This document shows, one piece after another, positions 58,034 to 64,000 of a DNA stretch of 64,000 nucleotides. The stretch lies in NCBI GenBank assembly GCA_035771165.1, contig JAWNZC010000105.1:1265501-1329500 (forward strand), given 5' to 3'. The first letter of the stretch is position 1. The number at the start of each line of letters is the position of its first letter. A model generated the notes under the pieces. The model had not been told where the DNA came from and did not search any database. It was given only the letters and a program-made list of their open reading frames with translations. Source of the stretch: Paragorgia papillata. Lineage: Eukaryota > Cnidaria > Anthozoa > Scleralcyonacea > Coralliidae. Made by a program: the position numbers and the translations under genes.

Positions 58034-59376
58034 GTCAAGCTTTTAGTGCCCTACATAAAGATTCGTGTGAGTGTGCAAAATCAGAATTAGATTTATTTGT
58101 AATGCCTGCTACACAAGTGGAAATGAATAAAGGATTTTGGGAAGATATAGATCCAGTATCGAGTATTGGAGCTTCAGACACCATAGAGTTTCTGTGTGCT
58201 GCAAATTCTGATGTGTATACCGATTTAGCAAACAGTTACCTACACGTGAAAGCAAAAATAACCAACAACGACGGATTTAATCTCGATGAAAATGTTCAAG
58301 TCGGACCTGTAAATCTATGGATGCATGCTTTATTTTCTCAAGTAGAAGTTTACCTGAACAACAAACTTGTCACACCGTCGAGCACTGCTTATCCCTACCG
58401 ATCATATATGGAAACTGTACTGAACTTTAGCAAAGACGCAAAATCATCTCATCTGACCTCAGCGCTGTTCTATAAAGATCAAGCTGGTCGAATGGATGTC
58501 GTGAACCCCGTGGCAGTAGATGCCGATGCAAACAAGGGTTTGAAACTGCGGTATGTTCATGCAAGTCAAAGTAAGTCTGTGGCTATGGAAGGCAGAATCC
58601 ATTCCGATCTGTTTGCACAAGCCCGTTATATCCTTGGTGCTGTACCAATCAAACTCAAGCTAGTGCGTTCGAAAAACCCATTTTCCCTAGTGTCGTCAGC
58701 AGATCATCCTGACTTTAAAGTTGTTTTGGAAGAATGTGTATTTCGCGTTCGACGTGTCAACGTCTCTTCTACCGTTATGATGGCTCATGCCCATGCCCTT
58801 CAACGTGTCACGGCCAAGTACCCTATCAATCGTGTCAGTTGTAAAGTTGTTTCTGTACCGAGAGGAAATATGTCAGGCAATCAACCAAATATATTTCAAG
58901 GCCCTATACCTGATCGAGTGGTCATTGGAATGGTCGATGCAGATGCTTATAATGGTACCTATACCAAAAATCCTTTCAATTTTAAAAACTACGACATTAC
59001 TTCTCTTGGTCTAACGGTAAATGGGGAGCATTTGCCTGGAAAACCCCTACAACTGAAATTTGCTGCTGCGAGAGGAAGTAACTACGTGTCCGCTTTCCAA
59101 ACCTTGTATGCTGGTACTAACAAGTTATTTCAAAATGATGGCAATGGTATTACACGAGACGAGTACGCCAATGGGTACACTCTATTCGTGTTTGATCTGA
59201 CAGCTGATCTGTGTCTGAGTGATCATATTCAACCGATTAAAAATGGAAACGTATCGATAGAATGTCAGTTTGGAACGGCTCTGACAACAGCTATAAATAT
59301 CGTAGTGCTTGGAGAATTTCAAAGTCTTATCGAAATTGACGCCAACCGCAACGTTCTATGTGACTTTAGCAGTTAA
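58030..59376 (+). CDS. Polinton major capsid protein (double jelly-roll)
   Basis: 448 residues. Forms the hexon-like trimers of the icosahedral shell. The N-terminal stretch (CAKSELDLFVMPATQ, then EFLCAANSDVYTDLANSYLH) and NLWMHALFSQVEVYLNN match the Polinton MCP family, often annotated in animals as F54H12.2-like. The frame is intact. Start ATG 58030 overlaps the upstream stop (ATGA), suggesting coupled expression. The protease follows after one base. Confidence 0.93.
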   Translation: MSQAFSALHKDSCECAKSELDLFVMPATQVEMNKGFWEDIDPVSSIGASDTIEFLCAANSDVYTDLANSYLHVKAKITNNDGFNLDENVQVGPVNLWMHALFSQVEVYLNNKLVTPSSTAYPYRSYMETVLNFSKDAKSSHLTSALFYKDQAGRMDVVNPVAVDADANKGLKLRYVHASQSKSVAMEGRIHSDLFAQARYILGAVPIKLKLVRSKNPFSLVSSADHPDFKVVLEECVFRVRRVNVSSTVMMAHAHALQRVTAKYPINRVSCKVVSVPRGNMSGNQPNIFQGPIPDRVVIGMVDADAYNGTYTKNPFNFKNYDITSLGLTVNGEHLPGKPLQLKFAAARGSNYVSAFQTLYAGTNKLFQNDGNGITRDEYANGYTLFVFDLTADLCLSDHIQPIKNGNVSIECQFGTALTTAINIVVLGEFQSLIEIDANRNVLCDFSS

Positions 59377-59377
59377 G

Positions 59378-59842
59378 ATGAACACTCTACAAATCCTGAA
59401 CGTCCTGAAAAGTGATCCATTTACCAAGACCGTATTTGAAGACGTGTTACCATCGGATCGTCTACCAAGTCAGATACTGAAAAGACCTAGAGGTTTTATT
59501 TTGAATGTGGATCCTAGTATGGGGCATGGTACGCATTGGGTAGCAATTTATCTCACCTCAGATGGAAAAGGGGAGTTCATGGATTCGTTCGCACAAGGAC
59601 CGAGCTTTTATACCAAAACCTTTGAAACGTTTTTACTAGATCATACTAGCAGTTTTACTTGGAATGAACAGACTTTACAGTCATTAGGGTCTCGCGTGTG
59701 TGGACAATATTGTTTATTTTATGCTTTACATAGATGTAGAAATATACCCATGTCAACAGTTGTTGGCATGTTTACTAATAATAAAGAATGGAATGACATG
59801 TTAGTTCGTGACTTTATGCATAAATATTATAGTGTAATATAA
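59378..59842 (+). CDS. Adenain-type cysteine protease (maturation protease)
   Basis: 154 residues from the Met at 59378, one base after the capsid stop; the longer frame from 59309 overlaps the capsid gene and adds no family sequence. C5/Ulp1-like fold. Catalytic H53 (GTHWVAIYL), D69 (FMDSF), Q101 (LQSLGS) and C108 (RVCGQYC) are in the adenain order. It is expected to process capsid and core precursors during assembly. The gene is intact. Confidence 0.93.
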   Translation: MNTLQILNVLKSDPFTKTVFEDVLPSDRLPSQILKRPRGFILNVDPSMGHGTHWVAIYLTSDGKGEFMDSFAQGPSFYTKTFETFLLDHTSSFTWNEQTLQSLGSRVCGQYCLFYALHRCRNIPMSTVVGMFTNNKEWNDMLVRDFMHKYYSVI

Positions 59843-59907
59843 ATACAAAACAAATAATGTTGTAAACAATTTTTTATTGTAATATCAAAGCTTTACAAGG
59901 AATAAAT
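59843..59907. terminator. Convergent 3' end region with polyadenylation signals on both strands
   Basis: About 65 bp, AT-rich, between the protease stop (plus) and the stop of the minus-strand gene. AATAAA occurs on the plus strand at about 59901-59906, and CAATAAAA on the minus strand at about 59872-59879. The two sets of transcripts probably end here with overlapping tails. Confidence 0.6.
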
Positions 59908-60627
59908 TTATTTAACCCATTTATATGGATGTACGTTTTTGTCTCTTCGTTTTGTTCTTTTTGATGTTGCTGGGGCTACCGGTGACGTCAGGGGGGTGGT
60001 GTCTGAAATATCTTTAGTCTTATATTCTCTTAACATACTCAAACGATTTTCATTTCTGATAATGCCTTCGGGGACATTCATGTTTCCTAATGCTTTTGCG
60101 AAAAGTTGCCATCCAGCAGGGTTGAAATTCTTTCGTTGACGCAGAGAATCGTTGACCAAGTCGATAACATTTGTACCTGGAATAGGTCGTCCTTTAAACA
60201 CCATCTGTCCATGGTCAGTCCACCCAAGGAGGTCTTTATTTGCTTTAAGTTTCTTAACCAACTGTCGAGCTCTTGATTTCATTGTTACAGGTACACTTTC
60301 TAAAATATCAGTTTCTATCTCTCCAGGCAACTCAGAGGGTGTTGTTTCAGCAGTCTCTTCTGTATTCGCTGGTTCTTCAGCTGCGGGTGGTGGTATGACG
60401 CTTACACGTACTGGGCTACTCATTCGTTTATCGTAATAATTCAGATAACGTTGAAGCGACTGATCGTACATTTTGACTTTCTCGTCTTGTGTTATATCTT
60501 GACGTTTAAGAAGATTTTGCATTTCTGAATCTAGTTCATTCACCTGCGCTGTTAAAGGAGTGACTAAGGGTTTCTTTCGATCTGTCATATGTTCTGGAAC
60601 TAGCACCAATCTCCTGACGTGTTCCAT
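59908..60627 (-). CDS. Conserved Polinton protein of unknown function (239 aa)
   Basis: Starts MEHVRRLVLVPEHM, has a coiled-coil-like segment (LDSEMQNLLKRQDITQDEKV), a proline/threonine-rich linker (about 77-105), then a conserved C-terminal module with WTDHGQMVFKGRPIPGTNV and PAGWQLFAKAL, and a basic tail. Proteins of this plan recur in animal Polintons, especially cnidarian copies. The role is unknown; its place among capsid and packaging genes suggests a virion component. Its ATG overlaps the previous stop by one base (TAATG). Confidence 0.75.
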   Translation of the reverse strand: MEHVRRLVLVPEHMTDRKKPLVTPLTAQVNELDSEMQNLLKRQDITQDEKVKMYDQSLQRYLNYYDKRMSSPVRVSVIPPPAAEEPANTEETAETTPSELPGEIETDILESVPVTMKSRARQLVKKLKANKDLLGWTDHGQMVFKGRPIPGTNVIDLVNDSLRQRKNFNPAGWQLFAKALGNMNVPEGIIRNENRLSMLREYKTKDISDTTPLTSPVAPATSKRTKRRDKNVHPYKWVK

Positions 60628-60962
60628 TATTTGGTTAAAAAACTTGCCAGTTGTTCAAGTACAGGAGCTAAGAGAAACGGTAGAAAACCTTCACCTTCTT
60701 GTAGAATAACTTTCTTTCTTTTTGTTACTGGATTACGTTTATCAGCAACAAACTTGATATGATCGTTATAAGGGGCTAGTTTCCTTGCTGTCTTCGGAGT
60801 AATCTTAATTGTTTCACACCACACGTTCAAAAGACACTGTCTAATGGCTTCTATTAAATCGTCGTCGGCTGCTTTTATAATCGCGTTTCGTAGTTCTGGT
60901 TTACACTTTGCAAGTACTTTTAAAACGTCGCAGTTCTTTCTTATACAAGCAGACATGGTCAA
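60627..60962 (-). CDS. Conserved small Polinton protein with hydrophobic C-terminus
   Basis: 111 residues. The N-terminal helical module (VLAKCKPELRNAIIKAADDD and LIEAIRQCLLNV) is common in animal Polintons and adintoviruses, followed by a KRKK basic patch and a hydrophobic end (FLPFLLAPVLEQLASFL). Function unknown; the tail could insert in membrane or pack in the capsid. A second Met (MSACIRK) two codons downstream is an alternative start. Stop and next start overlap as TAATG. Confidence 0.75.
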   Translation of the reverse strand: MTMSACIRKNCDVLKVLAKCKPELRNAIIKAADDDLIEAIRQCLLNVWCETIKITPKTARKLAPYNDHIKFVADKRNPVTKRKKVILQEGEGFLPFLLAPVLEQLASFLTK

Positions 60963-60991
60963 ATGATCGCATTGTCCTTGAACAGCCCCTT

Positions 60992-61630
60992 TTATACTCT
61001 GGGCTGGTACACGTAGTGGGTATCAGTCGGAAAGATACCGGATCTTACTCGGATTTCGTCGGGACATGTCGGAGTGAGATCGACAAACAAGTAGGAATAT
61101 GGCTCTTTAGTCGCCATCTGATAGGCTTGCTGGAAAAACTTTGTGTTGCTGGGATACAACTGTTTGGCCAGATGAGTCACTTGACTCGCATCACGAACAT
61201 TTTTGGTTAACACGAGATAACTAGCGTTGAGGGAAATGGTACGATGATCCTTGCTTTGATGAAACAAGTTTTGCACGATATAAATTACACTGAGATTCCC
61301 ATGGTGGGATTTTTTAGTAAATAATTTCGCGATAATACCATCTTTCTCTCCCATCATGTCATCAATGATAAACAAATTTCTTATTTGGGGGTTAATGTTA
61401 TCCAACATCGATTCGGGCAAACTTTGGACAAACTGAATCCCTGGAATTAAGGTTTCTATTTCGCCGAACGTATCTTGATATTCCGAGTAGAAATACACGA
61501 CGTTTTCCGGAGGTGGGTCGATCATGATATTAGCACAAGCCAATAACTGTTTCACAAACGTTGTCTTGCCTGTCTTAGTACCTCCAGAGACCAAGAGACC
61601 AAAAGGGTGTGTTAACTGTATGGAATACAT
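60992..61630 (-). CDS. Packaging ATPase (FtsK/HerA superfamily)
   Basis: 212 residues. Genome-packaging motor of Polintons and related viruses. Walker A GGTKTGKTTF at about 16-25, Walker B LFIIDDMMGE at about 86-95, followed by a sensor-like stretch (SVIYIVQNLFHQ). A conserved HPFGLLVSGG precedes the P-loop, as in the family. The frame is intact. It lies 29 bp upstream of the next leftward gene, in the same direction. Confidence 0.95.
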   Translation of the reverse strand: MYSIQLTHPFGLLVSGGTKTGKTTFVKQLLACANIMIDPPPENVVYFYSEYQDTFGEIETLIPGIQFVQSLPESMLDNINPQIRNLFIIDDMMGEKDGIIAKLFTKKSHHGNLSVIYIVQNLFHQSKDHRTISLNASYLVLTKNVRDASQVTHLAKQLYPSNTKFFQQAYQMATKEPYSYLFVDLTPTCPDEIRVRSGIFPTDTHYVYQPRV

Positions 61631-61663
61631 GACGTAAATGAATACAGCTTACCAGGTACACTT

Positions 61664-61849
61664 TTATTTAACCCGAATGAATTCACGCAACTGAGTTAAA
61701 AGGGCGTCTAAATCTTTGGAAACTTTGGCTCGAATCAGAAAAGATTGTCTTTCTTGAGAAGAGAGTTGATGAGTGACAGCTAAATGGTTTGACAATTTAA
61801 GTAACCCCTTTTTGCCACAGATGGGGCAGTCCTTACGCTTTCGAGGCAT
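61664..61849 (-). CDS. Small C2H2 zinc-finger protein
   Basis: 61 residues: a basic start (MPRKRKD), one C2H2 finger (CPICGKKGLLKLSNHLAVTH) and a helical tail. Short one-finger proteins of this kind occur in cnidarian Polintons. Possible DNA-binding or regulatory role; inferred. It ends 33 bp before the ATPase start. Confidence 0.75.
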   Translation of the reverse strand: MPRKRKDCPICGKKGLLKLSNHLAVTHQLSSQERQSFLIRAKVSKDLDALLTQLREFIRVK

Positions 61850-61914
61850 GACGTCAACTGACTGCCTATTTTACTGCAATCACTTTTAATAATATCTCTA
61901 TCCCTGTCACTCCC

Positions 61915-62205
61915 TCGCCTTACCCCCACAGTTAAAAAAGTCCCTCTAGGGACACTTTTTGTCCCTGTCGATCACTCGCCTTATCCCCTCCGATCCCCCA
62001 GTTAAAAAAGTCCCTCTAGGGACACTTTTTGTCCCTGTCGATCACTCGCCTTATCCCCTTCGATCCCCCAGTTAAAAAAGTCCCTCTAGGGACACTTTTT
62101 GTCCCTGTCGATCACTCGCCTTATCCCCTCTTATCCTCGCAGTGAAAAAATGTCCTTCTAGGGACTTTTTGTCCCTGTTAATCCCCCGCCTAACCCTCCT
62201 ATCCC
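61915..62205. repeat. ~70 bp tandem repeat, each unit with a hairpin
   Basis: About four units. Each contains aaaaagtccctctagggaca followed by a T run, which folds as aaaaagtgtccct-type inverted arms, then tgtccctgtcgatcactcgc and C-rich text. Outer units are diverged and the middle three nearly identical. It lies between the polymerase 3' end and the small zinc-finger gene, upstream of the ATPase gene set. Possible roles: promoter or terminator array, recombination site, or replication element; none proven. Confidence 0.9.
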
Positions 62206-62307
62206 TCACCCCATAACGAGACAAATGAATAGTGTTAATAAAAATATATAACTTTCCTATTTACAAGCACACACAAAAGTTAACATTATTTACAAGCACA
62301 CACAAAG

Positions 62308-64000
62308 TTAAAATCCGTATGGTAGAGTATCAAAACTATTTACAATTACACGCTTATTATATACAATTCTATAATCTTTCGTTTCGCGCCTAGTTATCAC
62401 ATTCTTTTCTTTTCTATCTCGCACGATCTTAAATGGTATATTTACGTTTACCGGATCTACTACATCACAAATAACACCCATGTACACCATATCACACATA
62501 ACATTGTGATTAATTTTTTGCTGGGTCCTAAAATTTAAGGTGATGCCCCTAACTTTGCACACAGTTTTACCTGTGTTCAACTGATAACTATAATTTTTAG
62601 GGCCACCAGACACGAAGGTTACGATATGGTTACCGTCTAACTCATCGGTCAGTTCTCCCAAGTACGAACCGGTGGGTGGTTCCCATTCTCCTTCCTTGGA
62701 CACATAGATGATTGAGTCTGTGTCAAAGTACAGCACGCGACGGTCGAGTTGCTCGAGGACACCATAGAGCTTCAGGCGGGCATGAGCGGTGGTAAACGCT
62801 GCAATGACGACGTTGGTCTTCTCGCTAGTCATGACGAAATCGTCTGTGAATTCGTAGTGTACCTCAATCAGTTCATCGTTGATGAAGTTCGCATCGGTCA
62901 CGTTGACTTTGTCGCTCGACAGCAAGTCAAAGTACTCAGCCGGATCCGAGATCAGCTTCACCTGTGTCATGTTGGGACGCTGTGCAAATTTACCTATAGT
63001 AATATAAAAAGCAAAAAGCAAAACATTAGCTTCTGTGTAAACAATTGCATTACGTCTCCCCCGTCCCTCCACTCACCTCTCCATTCACATTTAATCCAAT
63101 ATATTTTATTTTACTCACCCCAAAAGGAATTCAACATTAGTTTGGCCAGCGCCCTCAGACCAGGATTCTTGGTAATGTGGTTCGGATCCAACCGAATACC
63201 TTCGTTGTCAGCGTAATCAGCGATATATTGGGCCTTCTTCTCGTCGGTGTTGCAATCTGCCGGAAAACCACTGGCCTCTTGTTTGATTTTAAGGAAGGTG
63301 TCCACGTAGTCTTTGAAGAGACCATCGGTGTGCTCGGGGAAATGCCAAACTTCGTCAATTTTTAGCATTTGATATCCTATCTCCAACGCTTTCTGCAGCT
63401 CGAGAGTGACCCAGGTACCGTGTAGAGCTCTGTCGACGTCGAGGTGGTCACAGGGTTCTTGTTGGAGATTGTCAGCACAGCAACGACACAACGGAAACAT
63501 CAATTTACCTTGGGTGCGGTACGGGAGGACAGGATGGTAGAGGCCACGAGGAGGAAGAACAGTACACTTGACCATGCCAAAGTACTCGTCGAGGGGTTGA
63601 AAATTCTCTGTGATGATTTCGGGGTGACCAAGCGGATATTCACCGTATTTATTGCACCACGGGTACAAGCTGCAGAAATCCACGTAGTGGACTTTCTCGT
63701 CGGCCTGGGCTTCATAAAAGAGACGCGTCGCATTTGTCCTCCCGCCGAAGAAACCTTCTCGTGGTTCTAGGGGCTCGGAGACTTCAAAACGGTCAAAGAA
63801 GGTCTTCATGTCAGGGTCGGTTTCGAGTTGTCGGTCAATGTCACAGGTCCATATTTCGACGACGCTGTACCCATTGTCCTTTAAGAACTGCGTTTTCTCC
63901 AGGGTTCGTTGTCGAAGGTCGTGCATCGTTAGCTGATTGACAGGATTCAACGTGTCTCTGGCGTAGCACCGTTCACAGCCGTGCCACAGACAACCATGGA
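62308..64000 (-). CDS. Protein-primed DNA polymerase B, 5' part off window, one intron
   Basis: Replicative polymerase of the Polinton. The segment 63119-64000 reads to the window edge without a stop and starts before it. It has a cysteine-rich HGCERC region near the edge and the palm motif A region (DFCSLYPW). The segment 62308-62993 carries motif C (YFDTDSIIYV) and the family C-terminus (DTLPYGF) before the stop at 62308. Between them is a GT-AG intron (62994-63118) that interrupts a glycine codon in the motif B region; phases agree across it. Without splicing the frame stops at 63111. Exonuclease and terminal protein-like parts lie beyond the window. Confidence 0.93.
62994..63118 (-). other. 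Spliceosomal-type intron in Polinton polymerase gene
   Basis: 125 bp. Donor G|GTGAGTAAAA (consensus strength), acceptor ttttatattactatag. It splits a glycine codon after its first base, and the reading frame resumes with the expected motif B continuation. It is more AT-rich at its ends than the flanking exons and has in-frame stops, so it is not coding. Confidence 0.9.

Larger units (their letters stand above)
54000..64000. mobile_element. Polinton/Maverick (adintovirus-like) element, right end off window
   Basis: Virus-like self-synthesising element. The hallmark genes are protein-primed DNA polymerase B, chromodomain RVE integrase, adenain-type protease, FtsK/HerA-type packaging ATPase, major capsid protein and penton-like minor capsid protein. 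Rightward genes occupy 54254-59842 and leftward genes 59908 to the edge, converging at 59843-59907, where polyadenylation signals exist on both strands. Spacing is very tight, with several stop-start overlaps. The left start is approximate: I could not find a terminal repeat or 6 bp target duplication, because the partner end lies outside the window. Confidence 0.93.

Noticed and set aside
61915..62205. CRISPR-like array
   Set aside because: Whole 70 bp units repeat without unique spacers, in a eukaryotic element; a minisatellite fits better.

Overview
The window looks like nuclear DNA from an anthozoan cnidarian (stony coral or sea anemone). It is AT-rich, has spliceosomal introns, and is crowded with foldback MITEs, Penelope-like retroelements and a Polinton. 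Two host genes are recognisable, and most of their exons are too short to stand out as ORFs.

Layout. (1) 2655-8267, plus strand: the last six exons of a CHEK1-type checkpoint kinase, whose kinase-domain start lies left of the window. (2) 16.6-30.1 kb, minus strand: a secreted astacin metalloprotease with a C-terminal ShKT domain, in at least six exons over 13.5 kb. Its 7.5 kb second intron holds Penelope-like fragments and two hammerhead ribozyme motifs, all antisense to the gene. (3) 34.3-41.0 kb: a direct tandem duplication of a ~3.2 kb segment. Each copy carries an insertion the other lacks, so each is the empty site of the other. (4) 43.2-46.0 kb: a ~2.8 kb palindrome with ~1.4 kb arms. 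(5) 46.6-50.05 kb: a pogo/Tigger-like DNA transposon with terminal inverted repeats, TA target duplication and a frameshifted transposase. (6) 54.2 kb to the right edge: a Polinton/Maverick (adintovirus-like) element.

The Polinton is the most complete system here. Rightward genes: a candidate Bcl-2-like protein, a triple GRF zinc-finger protein, a chromodomain integrase, a penton-like minor capsid protein, a basic core protein, the major capsid protein and an adenain-type protease. Leftward genes: protein-primed DNA polymerase B (cut by the window edge, with a 125 bp spliceosomal-type intron), a small C2H2 protein, a packaging ATPase and two lineage-specific proteins. The two sets converge at ~59.85 kb. 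The reading frames are mostly open and packed with stop-start overlaps, so the copy looks young or functionally constrained. Its left terminus could not be fixed and its right terminus is outside the window.

The rest is mainly nested inverted-repeat elements and simple repeats. No tRNA, intact rRNA gene or CRISPR array was seen.
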